From NCBI GenBank assembly GCA_910585525.1, contig CAJUFR010000002.1:46765-110764 (forward strand): 64,000 nt of DNA. Direction: 5' to 3'. Shown here in pieces: positions 24,513-32,379 of this stretch. The notes beneath the pieces were generated by a model, which was given only the letters and a program-made list of their open reading frames with translations, did not search any database and was not told the DNA's origin. Made by a program: the position numbers and the translations under genes. How positions within the stretch are numbered: the first letter of the stretch is position 1; every line of letters begins with the position of its first letter. This DNA is from an uncultured Angelakisella sp. (lineage in GTDB: Bacteria; Bacillota; Clostridia; Oscillospirales; Ruminococcaceae).

Positions 24513-25423
24513 ATGAACCTGAGCCAACTGCGCTATGTCATCACCGTCACCGAATGCGGCAGCTTTTCCAAGGCCGCCCAGAAGCTGTATATCACCCAGC
24601 CCACCCTGAGCCAGCAGATCGCCGCCCTGGAAAACGAACTGGGGGTGCGGCTGTTCAGCCGGGGAAAACAGGTGGCCCTCACCGACGCCGGGGCGGCGCT
24701 GATGCGCCACGCCCGGGCCATCCTGGAGGAACAGGACCGGCTGCTGCTGACCATGTCGGAGTACGCCCGGCTGAAAAGGGGAACCCTGAAGATCGGCGCC
24801 CTGTGGAGCCTGGACTTTTTGGGCATCGTCAACCTCATCGGCGACTTTTTCCGCCAGGTCCCCCAGCTGCGTGTCGACCTGGTCATCGACGGCAGTTCTA
24901 ACCTGTACCAGCGGCTGCTCTCCCACGAGTTGGACGCCGTCTTCAACCTGGTGGGCCAGGGGAACGAACTGGATCCCCGGCTGGACTGTCAGCTGCTGCA
25001 GCACCACCGGTACGTGGTGGCGGTGCCCCAGGGCCATCCTTTTTGGGGCAAGCATTATCTTACCATCCAGGACCTGGATGGTCAACCCGTCATCATCCCG
25101 GACAAGACCACAGCGCCATCTACCAGCCGCTGCTGGACGCCTTCCGGGAGCACGGGGTCTCCCCCATCATCGTTTGCGAATGCGTCCCCTTCCACAGTTC
25201 CATGCAGCTGGCAAAAAGCGGCCTGGGGCTGAACCTGGTCACCTTCCCCACCGCCCGCCCCCTGGAGGTCATCGACAGCTGCGCCGTGGTGCCCCTTACC
25301 TCCTTCCCCGCCGACGCCCTCTCCCTGGTCTACATGACCCACGCCGACAGCCTCTCCATCCAGGCCATCGAGACCTTTTCCGCCTTTGTCCGGGGCTGGA
25401 GCGCCACCTTCCTGGAAAAGTAG
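24513..25423 (+). pseudogene. LysR family regulator interrupted by a frameshift
   Basis: The frame starting MNLSQLRYVITVTECGSFSK encodes an intact LysR winged helix (AAQKLYITQPTLSQQIAALE) and most of the ligand-binding domain, through GQPVIIPDK near 25108. From there the homology continues one frame over as HSAIYQPLLDAFREHG to EK at 25420. The loss of one base near 25105-25115 explains the shift; a minus-1 slip would restore KDHSAIYQ. The product would otherwise be about 303 residues, normal for LysR. It faces the FAD oxidoreductase-SLC13 operon, which it should regulate. Either a recent mutation or a sequencing error; the rest of the reading frames is clean. Confidence 0.8.
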
Positions 25424-25464
25424 CGGAAGGGGCGGCTTTCGTGCTAATTTTTTAACGAAAACCC

Positions 25465-25493
25465 TTGTGTTTTTTCTTTGGGTATTGTATAGT
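25465..25493 (+). promoter_or_regulatory. Promoter of the hydrogenase-like sensory operon
   Basis: TTGTGT (25465-25470), 17 bases, TATAGT (25488-25493), giving a leader of about 70 bases before the first gene. Confidence 0.6.
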
Positions 25494-25569
25494 AAAAGGA
25501 CAGGAGAAAGGGCCTTGCTCCACGGCAAAACGGGGCGGGGCGCCGCGTAACCTAAGGAGGATTTTTGAT

Positions 25570-25812
25570 ATGAACATTTCGGTCTGCATCGGCAGTTCCT
25601 GCCACCTGCGGGGGTCCTACGACATCATCCAGAAGCTGAAGGAATTGATCGCCCGGGACAAGCTGGAGGAGAAGGTGAACCTCAACGCCGCCTTCTGCCT
25701 GGGGCAGTGTACCCACGGCTGCACCATCCGCATCGATGAGGAGATCGTCACCGGGGTGACCCCGGACAACATCGAGGGCATCTTCCAAAAGGCCCTGGCG
25801 GAAAGAGGGTGA
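25570..25812 (+). CDS. Thioredoxin-like [2Fe-2S] ferredoxin
   Basis: 80 residues, a single thioredoxin-fold [2Fe-2S] domain like that of NuoE/HndA. The four cluster ligands are two cysteines in CIGSSC and two in CLGQCTHGC. MNISVCIGSSC is the start because AAGGAGG lies 9 bases upstream; an in-frame upstream extension has no signal and crosses the promoter. It ends beside the hydrogenase-like gene and probably donates or receives electrons for it. Stand-alone copies of this domain are regular neighbours of PAS-type hydrogenase homologues and SpoIIE-like phosphatases in Clostridia. Confidence 0.88.
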   Translation: MNISVCIGSSCHLRGSYDIIQKLKELIARDKLEEKVNLNAAFCLGQCTHGCTIRIDEEIVTGVTPDNIEGIFQKALAERG

Positions 25813-25817
25813 CCGGA

Positions 25818-27521
25818 ATGGACATTTTAGGTCTCAAGCGGGCCAACTGCAAAAGCTGCCACAAGTGCATCCGGGTCTGCCCGGTGAAGTCCATCGAGTT
25901 TTCCGGCCAGCAGGCCAAGATCATCGGCAGCGAGTGCATCCTCTGCGGCCAGTGCGTGGTCACCTGCCCCCAGAACGCCAAGGTGGTCCGCTCCGACGTG
26001 GACCGGGTAAAGGCAGCCATCGCCGGGGGACAGCGGGTGGTGGCCAGCCTGGCCCCCTCCTTCATCGTGGATTTCCCGGTGGACGGCATCGAGGAGATGG
26101 CCGCCATGCTGGCCAAGCTGGGCTTTGCCGAGACCGGGGAGACCGCCATGGGAGCCTACCTGGTGAAGAGCGAGTACGAACGGATGGTGCAGGAGAAGCG
26201 CCAGGACATCATCATCTCCACCTGCTGCCCCTCGGCGGTGCGGCTGGTGCAGAAGTATTACCCGGAGCTGGTGGGCTGCCTTGCCCCGGTGGTCTCCCCC
26301 ATGGAGGCCCACGCCCGGTACATAAAGGAGCAGGACCCCGACGCCGTGGTGGTGTTCATCGGCCCCTGCATCTCCAAAAAGGCGGAGGCGGAGGACTTCT
26401 CCCACGCCGTGGACCACGTCCTCACCTTTGAGGAACTGAAGGCCTGGGCGGCGGCGGAAAAGGCGGAACCGGAGGCCCAAAGCTGCGACCAGTCGGGGCG
26501 GCGCTCCCGCTTCTTCCCCAAGCCCGGCGGCGTCATCCAGAGCATGGACCGGGAGGGCACCGGCTACCGGTACTACGCCGTGGACGGCCCGGAGAAGTGC
26601 GTCGCCGCCCTCCGGGACATCCAGAGCGGGCGGCTGCACAACGTCTTTCTGGAGATGAACATTTGTGAAGGGGCCTGCATCAACGGGCCCATGATCCGTT
26701 CCCGTCAGGGGGGGATGCTGGAGTGCCAGGACCGGGTCACCGATTACGCCGCCCCCGGCTTTCCCGACGCCCCGGCCAAACGGGACTTCCAGGCGGAGGC
26801 CCCTGTCCCCCTGGCCTGCCCCATCCCCGCCGCCCCGGTGCGGGAGAAGGTCCCCACCGAGGAGGAATTGGCCGCCATCCTGGAGAAGATGGGCAAGCAG
26901 AGCCCCATGGACGAACTGAACTGCGGCTCCTGCGGCTACCCCACCTGCCGGGAGAAGGCCAAGGCGGTGTTTAACGGCAAGGCGGAGGTGACCATGTGCC
27001 TGCCCTATATGCGGGAGCGGGCCGAATCCCTCTCCGACAAGATACTGGGCACCACCCCCAACGCCATCCTGGTGGTGGGGGAGGACCTGAAGGTCCAGCA
27101 GATCAACGGGGCGGGCTGCCGGCTCTTCGGCCTGGAGCGCCCCGACGCCGCGGCCCACCGGCCGGTGGAGGAATTTTTGGACCCGGTGGACTTCATCTTC
27201 GTCATGGAGGACGGCCGCCCCATCCGGGACCGGAAGGTGTGGCTGGAAAACCAGCAGAAGTTCGTGGAGGAGACCATTGTCTACGACATCGAAAACAAGC
27301 TGCTGCTGGCCATCATGAAGGATATCACCACCCAGGAGCGGGAGGAGCGCCGGGCCCAGGAACTGCGCCAGCAGACCCTGGAGGTCACCGACCGCATCAT
27401 CCAGAAGCAGATGCGCACCGTCCAGGAGATCGCCAGCCTCCTGGGGGAGACCACCGCCGAGACCAAGGTGGCCCTCACCAAGCTGCGGGGAGCCGTCGCG
27501 GAGGGGGAAAAGCATGAGTAA
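25818..27521 (+). CDS. PAS-containing [FeFe]-hydrogenase homologue, sensory type
   Basis: 567 residues. Domains in order: two [4Fe-4S] ferredoxin motifs (Cys 11/14/17/21 and 40/43/46/50); the hydrogenase large-subunit core with STCCPS (near 135), IGPCISKK (near 183) and EMNICEGACINGP (near 280) in place of the usual H-cluster motifs, so cluster-binding cysteines are kept; a four-cysteine FeS domain opening CGSCGYPTC (near 370); a PAS domain (TTPNAILVVGEDLKVQQING); and a helical tail. This matches group C (HydS) proteins, thought to sense hydrogen or redox state rather than make bulk hydrogen. The ATG with AGAGGG 8 bases upstream is preferred to a GTG 9 bases earlier. It overlaps the phosphatase gene by 8 bases. 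Confidence 0.87.
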   Translation: MDILGLKRANCKSCHKCIRVCPVKSIEFSGQQAKIIGSECILCGQCVVTCPQNAKVVRSDVDRVKAAIAGGQRVVASLAPSFIVDFPVDGIEEMAAMLAKLGFAETGETAMGAYLVKSEYERMVQEKRQDIIISTCCPSAVRLVQKYYPELVGCLAPVVSPMEAHARYIKEQDPDAVVVFIGPCISKKAEAEDFSHAVDHVLTFEELKAWAAAEKAEPEAQSCDQSGRRSRFFPKPGGVIQSMDREGTGYRYYAVDGPEKCVAALRDIQSGRLHNVFLEMNICEGACINGPMIRSRQGGMLECQDRVTDYAAPGFPDAPAKRDFQAEAPVPLACPIPAAPVREKVPTEEELAAILEKMGKQSPMDELNCGSCGYPTCREKAKAVFNGKAEVTMCLPYMRERAESLSDKILGTTPNAILVVGEDLKVQQINGAGCRLFGLERPDAAAHRPVEEFLDPVDFIFVMEDGRPIRDRKVWLENQQKFVEETIVYDIENKLLLAIMKDITTQEREERRAQELRQQTLEVTDRIIQKQMRTVQEIASLLGETTAETKVALTKLRGAVAEGEKHE

Positions 27522-28686
27522 GCTGCATCTGGAACACGGCTGGCTCTCCATGAACAAGGCGGGGGAGCAGCTGTGCGGCGACCATGTGGAGACGGTGAAC
27601 CGGGAGGACAGCGTCATCATGGTGCTGGCCGACGGGCTGGGCAGCGGGGTGAAGGCCAGCATCCTCTCCACCCTCACCTCCAAGATACTGGCCACCATGC
27701 TGGCCGGGGACATGACGGTGGAGGACTGTGTGGAGACCATCGCCCTGACCCTGCCGGTCTGCTCGGTGCGCCAGGTGGCCTACTGCACCTTCACCATCCT
27801 GCGGGTGGACAAATACACCGGGGAGGTGTACCTGGTCCAGTTCGACAACCCCGACCTGATCCTGCTGCGCCAGGGCAAGATCTACGACTACCCCAAGGAG
27901 AAGCGGGAGATCGCCGGCAAGACCATCTACGAGACCCGGCTCATGGGCTACATCGGGGATATGTTCATCATGATGAGCGACGGGGCCATCCACGCCGGGG
28001 TGGGGACGGTACTGAACTTCGGCTGGCAGCAGCCGGAGATCGCCGAGTACGCCCAGCGGGTCTGGACCCCCGACCTTTCCGCCAAGTCCATGGCGGCCAA
28101 GATCAGTGACGCCTGCCGGGAACTGTACATGGATATCCCCGGGGACGATACCACCGTGGCGGCGCTGCGCATCCGCAAGCGGCAGCAGGTCAATCTGATG
28201 ATCGGCCCCCCCACCGACCCGGCCCAGGACGAGGAGATCATGGGGGATTTCTTCGCCCTGGAGGGCAAGACTATCGTCTGCGGCGGCACCACCAGCACGG
28301 TGGTGGGGCGGTACCTGGGCAAGGCGGTCTGCCCCACCCTGGACTTCTTCGACCCGGACATCCCCCCTGTCGCCACCATCCAGGGGGTGGACCTCTGCAC
28401 CGAGGGGGTCATCACCCTGGGCCGGGTGGTGGCCCTGGCCACCCAGTGCCTCTCCAACCAGATCGGGGAGCCCACCTGGCTCACCGCCAAGGACGGGGCC
28501 TCCCTCATCGCCCGGCTGCTCTTTGAGGAGGCCACCAACGTCAACTTCTATGTGGGCCGGGCCATGAACCCCGCCCACCAGAACCCCGACCTCCCCCTGA
28601 ACCTGAACCTGAAGCTGCGGCTGGTGGAGGAACTGGCCCGGTGCCTTACCGATATGGAAAAGACCGTCTCGGTGCGGTATTATTAA
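27514..28686 (+). CDS. SpoIIE-like PP2C protein phosphatase
   Basis: 390 residues. The N-terminal 230 residues carry a PPM/SpoIIE phosphatase fold with metal-binding aspartates in MVLADGLGSGVKAS, MMSDGAIHAG and IPGDDTTVAALR. The remaining 160 residues form a second domain (opening near GKTIVCGGTTSTVVGRYLGK) seen in this phosphatase group but of no known function. It overlaps the hydrogenase-like gene by 8 bases, so PAS/redox input and phosphatase output are produced together. The target phosphoprotein is not in the window. Confidence 0.87.
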   Translation: MSKLHLEHGWLSMNKAGEQLCGDHVETVNREDSVIMVLADGLGSGVKASILSTLTSKILATMLAGDMTVEDCVETIALTLPVCSVRQVAYCTFTILRVDKYTGEVYLVQFDNPDLILLRQGKIYDYPKEKREIAGKTIYETRLMGYIGDMFIMMSDGAIHAGVGTVLNFGWQQPEIAEYAQRVWTPDLSAKSMAAKISDACRELYMDIPGDDTTVAALRIRKRQQVNLMIGPPTDPAQDEEIMGDFFALEGKTIVCGGTTSTVVGRYLGKAVCPTLDFFDPDIPPVATIQGVDLCTEGVITLGRVVALATQCLSNQIGEPTWLTAKDGASLIARLLFEEATNVNFYVGRAMNPAHQNPDLPLNLNLKLRLVEELARCLTDMEKTVSVRYY

Positions 28687-28750
28687 GTCAAATCTAAACT
28701 CGCATCTTTCCCCCAAAAGCGGAGACCATAGGGGGGAGAGGTGATGAAAA

Positions 28751-30070
28751 ATGGGATCCATTTGGCGTAAAACGGCGACGCTGCCCTCCTTTCCTCCCCT
28801 GGCTGGGGACACCGGCACCCGGGTGCTGGTGGTGGGGGGCGGCATCGCCGGTATTCTTTGCACCTATTTCCTGACCCAGGCGGGGGTGGATTGTCTGCTG
28901 CTGGAGGCGGAGCGGCTCTGCGGCGGCACCACCCAGGGCACCACCGCCAAGATCACGTCCCAGCACGGCCTGATCTACTCCCGGCTGGCCAGCACCCGGG
29001 GGCTGGAGGCCGCACGGCTCTACCTGGAGGCCAACCAGGCCGCCCTGGCCCGGTACAAGACCCTTTGCCAGGGCATCGACTGCGACTTTGCCGAGACCGA
29101 CGCCTTGGTCTACTCCCGCAGCCACCGGGAGCCATTGGCTGTCGAAGCGGCGGTACTGAAGCGGTTGGGCTTCCCGGCGGAGTTGACACGGGATACCTCC
29201 CTCCCCTTCCCGGTTGCCGGGGCGGTGCGGTTCCCGGACCAGGCCCGGTTCCACCCTTTAAAGTTCCTGGCCCACATCGCCAAGGGCCTGCCCATCCACG
29301 AGGGCACCAAGGTACTGGAACTGATGCCTGGGGCCGCCGTCACCCACTTCGGCACCGTCCGGGCGGATAATATCATCATCGCCACCCGCTCCCCTATCCT
29401 CAACAAGCACGGGGGGTATTTCCTCAAGCTGTACCAGCAGCGCTCCTACCTCCTGGCCCTGCGGGGGGCTGGGCAGGTGGGGGGGATGTACCTGGGGGCG
29501 GAGAAAAACAGTCTTTCCTTCCGGGACTGGGGCGACCTGCTGCTGGTAGGGGGCGGCGGCCACCGCACCGGCAAAAAGGGGGGCGGCTGGGAGCAGCTGG
29601 CCGCCTTTGCCCGCCGTGCCTGGCCGGGGTCGGAGGAGGTGGCCCGCTGGGCCGCCCAGGATTGCGTCAGCCTGGACGGGGTGCCCTACGTGGGGGCCTA
29701 CTCCGGGGGGACCCGGGGACTGTACGTGGCCACCGGCTTCGGCAAGTGGGGGATGACCTCGGCCATGGCGGCGGCGCAGCTGCTCACCAGCCTGGTGCAG
29801 GGGAAGCCCTCCCCCTACGCCGCCCTTTACTCCCCCAGCCGGGGGATGCTGCGGCCCCAGCTGGCGGTGAACGCCCTGGAGGCCACCATAGGGCTGCTGA
29901 CCCCCACGGTGCCCCGCTGCCCCCACATGGGCTGTGCCCTAAAGTACAACCCCCGGGAGGGCTCCTGGGACTGCCCCTGCCACGGCTCCCGGTTCGGGAC
30001 AGACGGCAAACTGCTGGACGGCCCGGCCACAGCAGACCTTCAGCGAGCGCCAGGAAGGCCCCAAAAATGA
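28751..30070 (+). CDS. FAD-dependent oxidoreductase with C-terminal Rieske domain
   Basis: 439 residues. The N-terminal DAO-type FAD fold starts RVLVVGGGIAGILCTYFL and closes with GLYVATGFGKWGMTSAMAAA. The C-terminal 50 residues are a Rieske [2Fe-2S] domain with CPHMGC and CPCHGSRF, the complete Cys-His-Cys-His ligand set. The architecture matches Firmicute proteins annotated as glycine/D-amino-acid-oxidase-like with a Rieske tail; the substrate is unknown. It follows the phosphatase gene by 64 bases and ends at a strong terminator, so it may be the last gene of the redox-sensing operon. GGGGAGAGG precedes the start. Confidence 0.85.
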   Translation: MGSIWRKTATLPSFPPLAGDTGTRVLVVGGGIAGILCTYFLTQAGVDCLLLEAERLCGGTTQGTTAKITSQHGLIYSRLASTRGLEAARLYLEANQAALARYKTLCQGIDCDFAETDALVYSRSHREPLAVEAAVLKRLGFPAELTRDTSLPFPVAGAVRFPDQARFHPLKFLAHIAKGLPIHEGTKVLELMPGAAVTHFGTVRADNIIIATRSPILNKHGGYFLKLYQQRSYLLALRGAGQVGGMYLGAEKNSLSFRDWGDLLLVGGGGHRTGKKGGGWEQLAAFARRAWPGSEEVARWAAQDCVSLDGVPYVGAYSGGTRGLYVATGFGKWGMTSAMAAAQLLTSLVQGKPSPYAALYSPSRGMLRPQLAVNALEATIGLLTPTVPRCPHMGCALKYNPREGSWDCPCHGSRFGTDGKLLDGPATADLQRAPGRPQK

Positions 30071-30072
30071 AA

Positions 30073-30118
30073 AAAGCCCGGAGCGGACAGCACCAAACTG
30101 TCCACCCCGGGCTTTTTG
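30073..30118. terminator. Strong bidirectional terminator
   Basis: AAAAAGCCCGG..GGACAG pairs with CTGTCC..CCGGGCTTTTT around a short loop, with A and T tracts at the two ends. Confidence 0.85.
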
Positions 30119-30121
30119 CCA

Positions 30122-30156
30122 AAACAAAAACGAGTATATGACTCCAGGCACCCGCT
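30122..30156 (-). repeat. Dispersed GGGTGCCTGGAG repeat, copy A
   Basis: On the minus strand it reads AGCGGGTGCCTGGAGTC, about 8 bases, then a T tract. It is the same motif as copies at 39765, 39800 and 46298, each next to a gene 3' end. Confidence 0.5.
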
Positions 30157-30176
30157 AAGACCCTGCGCAAAGGTAA

Positions 30177-30197
30177 GGCCCCCGCAAAGCGGGGGCC
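30177..30197 (-). terminator. Hairpin after oadB
   Basis: GGCCCCCGC-TTT-GCGGGGGCC on the minus strand, 57 bases past the oadB stop and followed by TTACCTTT; two further small hairpins lie between. Confidence 0.55.
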
Positions 30198-30253
30198 GAG
30201 CAGGGCATCCCTTCGGGAACGTGGGCTTCGCCCAGCCCGTGGGGGCGACCCCA

Positions 30254-31435
30254 CTATTGGCCGAACATCAGCAGGAGGAAGCCCGCCGCCACGGCGGAGC
30301 CGATGACACCGGCCACGTTGGGGCCCATGGCGTGCATCAGCAGGAAGTTGGTGGGGTTGGCTTTTCTCCCCTCCGCCTGGGCCACACGGGCGGCCATGGG
30401 AACGGCGGAGACACCGGCGGAGCCGATGAGAGGATTGATCTTGCCCCCGGTGATGTAGCACAGCAGCTTGCCCAGCAGCACGCCGCCGGCGGTGGAGAAG
30501 CAGAAGGCCATGAGGCCCAGGGCGATGATGCCCAGGGTCTGGGGCCGCAGGAACACCAGACCGTCAGCGGTGGCGCCCACCGTGGTGCCCAGCATGATGG
30601 TGACGATGTTGCAGAGGGTGTTCTGGGCGGTGTCGGAGAGACGCTCCACACAGCCGGCCTCCCGGAACAGGTTGCCCAGCATCAGCATCCCGATGAGGGG
30701 TGCCACAGAGGGCAGCAGCAGCACGCAGAACACGGTGACCACGATGGGGAAGATGATCTTCTCGGTCTTGGAGACCTGGCGCAGCTGGTCCATCTTGATC
30801 TTCCGCTCCTTCTCGGTGGTCAGCGCCCGCATGATGGGGGGCTGGATGAGAGGGATCAGAGCCATGTAGGAGTAGGCGGCCACGGCGATGGGGGCCAGCA
30901 GTTCCGGGGCCAGCTTGTTGGTGAGGAAGATGGCGGTAGGCCCGTCGGCGCCGCCGATGATGGCGATAGCTGCCGCCTGGGCGGCGGTGAACAGCGGCTC
31001 ACCGTCCACGATGATGGTGTTGCCCAGGAAGTTGGCCAGGGTAAAGGCCACGTAGATACCGAACTGGGCGGCGGCCCCCAGCAGCAGGCTGATGGGGTTG
31101 GCGATGAGGGGACCGAAGTCGGTCATCGCCCCCACCCCCATGAAGATGAGGCAGGGGAAGAGGCTGGACTTGACCCCCATGTAGATGATGCGCAGCACGC
31201 CGGAACTGTACCAGGCCAGCCCCTCGGCGGTGGCGTCGTACATCAGGCCCGCCAGGGGGAGATTGGCCAGCAGCATACCAAAGGCGATGGGCAGCAGCAG
31301 CAGGGGCTCGAACCCCTTTTTGATGGCCATATACAGCAGGACGAAGGAGACCAGGATCATAACGCCCTGCTGCCAGGTCATCGCCACAAAGCCCGACTGA
31401 GCGAAGGTCTGTGCGATGATCTCAAAAAAATTCAT
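30254..31435 (-). CDS. oadB: Sodium-translocating decarboxylase, beta subunit
   Basis: 393 residues with about nine to eleven membrane helices. The beta subunit decarboxylates carboxybiotin and couples it to sodium export. Diagnostic segments are [21 protein letters not shown] (here [17 protein letters not shown]), the [11 protein letters not shown] loop, [20 protein letters not shown] with the conserved Asp of the sodium site, and [21 protein letters not shown]. It is the last gene of a four-gene operon (oadA, oadG-like, biotin carrier, oadB). Oxaloacetate is favoured by the alpha subunit, but methylmalonyl- or glutaconyl-CoA pumps share this subunit. Confidence 0.93.
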   Translation of the reverse strand: MNFFEIIAQTFAQSGFVAMTWQQGVMILVSFVLLYMAIKKGFEPLLLLPIAFGMLLANLPLAGLMYDATAEGLAWYSSGVLRIIYMGVKSSLFPCLIFMGVGAMTDFGPLIANPISLLLGAAAQFGIYVAFTLANFLGNTIIVDGEPLFTAAQAAAIAIIGGADGPTAIFLTNKLAPELLAPIAVAAYSYMALIPLIQPPIMRALTTEKERKIKMDQLRQVSKTEKIIFPIVVTVFCVLLLPSVAPLIGMLMLGNLFREAGCVERLSDTAQNTLCNIVTIMLGTTVGATADGLVFLRPQTLGIIALGLMAFCFSTAGGVLLGKLLCYITGGKINPLIGSAGVSAVPMAARVAQAEGRKANPTNFLLMHAMGPNVAGVIGSAVAAGFLLLMFGQ

Positions 31436-31461
31436 ACTTATTTCCCTCCGTTAGGCCCGGC

Positions 31462-31866
31462 TCAGCCCAGAACGGCGAGAACATCATCAGTATTGACGGA
31501 GCTGCCCTTGGAGACCAGGACCTGCTTGACAGTGCCATCAGCGGGGGCGACGATGTCGTTTTCCATCTTCATGGCCTCCAGCACCAGGATGACCTCGCCG
31601 GCCTTGACGGCGGTGCCGGGGCCCGCAACCACCTTGAGGACGGTGCCAGGCATGGGGGCGGTGACCTTGGTGCCATCCACCGCTGCAGCGGCGGGAGCAG
31701 CAGCGGGGGCAGCCGCAGGGGCGGGGGCGGGAGCGGCGGCAGGAGCCGGGGCGGCCACGGGGGCAGCGGCGGCAACAGGGGCCACGGTGGTGCTGATGAT
31801 CTCGGCCTGGGTCTCGGTCACATCGACCTCATAGTTCTTCCCGTTCAGTGTCACGACGTATTTCAT
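31462..31866 (-). CDS. Biotin carrier protein of the decarboxylase
   Basis: 134 residues. A short N-terminal domain ([18 protein letters not shown]) is followed by an Ala/Pro linker (about residues 30-65) and a biotinyl domain with [10 protein letters not shown], whose Lys is the biotin site. The linker is a swinging arm that carries carboxybiotin from the alpha subunit to the membrane subunit. In many decarboxylases this domain is fused to the alpha subunit; here it is a separate gene, as in glutaconyl-CoA decarboxylase GcdC. It sits between the gamma/delta-like gene and oadB. Confidence 0.92.
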   Translation of the reverse strand: MKYVVTLNGKNYEVDVTETQAEIISTTVAPVAAAAPVAAPAPAAAPAPAPAAAPAAAPAAAAVDGTKVTAPMPGTVLKVVAGPGTAVKAGEVILVLEAMKMENDIVAPADGTVKQVLVSKGSSVNTDDVLAVLG

Positions 31867-31884
31867 AGCAGATTCCTCCTCAAT

Positions 31885-32367
31885 TTAGCGGTCTACTTTT
31901 TTGATGGAATTGAAGCTCAGGCGGGACAGGGGAATGCCGGTCTCCTTGCTGACGATAGCCATCACCGCGGCGGCGGTCTGGTCGTCCAGCCCCTCCAGCG
32001 CCACCGGGGCGCCCTTGATGGAGTGGAAGTCCAGGTGGTTCAGGGGGATGCCGGTCTTGTCGCTGACGATGGCCATCACCATGGCGGCGGAGGGCTCATC
32101 CACGTTCTCCAGCACCAGCCCGGCGGGGCGGGGGGCGGGAGCGGCGGGGGCAGCGGCCGGGGCGGCGGGAGCCGGGGCAGGAGCGGCGGCCGCGGGGGCG
32201 GCGGGCTTTTTATCGCCCAGCACAGCGCCCAGGACCTTGGACAGGATGATGATCATCACCGCCAGGATAGCCAGTTCCATCAGCACCACCAGCATCCCGA
32301 TGCCGGAAAGGACCAGGGACTGGCCAAAGGTGAGGGTGCCGATAGACGTGAGCATATTGTTGAGCAT
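31885..32367 (-). CDS. OadG-like small membrane subunit with duplicated C-terminal motif
   Basis: 160 residues. An N-terminal membrane helix (LVLSGIGMLVVLMELAILAVMII) is typical of OadG/delta subunits that anchor the complex. An Ala/Pro linker follows (about residues 54-82). The C-terminal part holds two repeats of about 26 residues, SAAMVMAIVSDKTGIPL.. and TAAAVMAIVSKETGIPL.., each ending in a SIK motif. The duplication is not a standard part of short OadG proteins, and its role in binding the partners is open. Located between oadA (12 bases away) and the biotin carrier gene. Confidence 0.82.
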   Translation of the reverse strand: MLNNMLTSIGTLTFGQSLVLSGIGMLVVLMELAILAVMIIILSKVLGAVLGDKKPAAPAAAAPAPAPAAPAAAPAAPAPRPAGLVLENVDEPSAAMVMAIVSDKTGIPLNHLDFHSIKGAPVALEGLDDQTAAAVMAIVSKETGIPLSRLSFNSIKKVDR

Positions 32368-32379
32368 CTGTGACCCTCC

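Noticed and set aside
28744..28770. Eight-codon leader peptide before the Rieske flavoprotein
   Set aside because: ATG AAA AAT GGG ... TAA is open by chance, has no distinctive codon run, and overlaps the true start.
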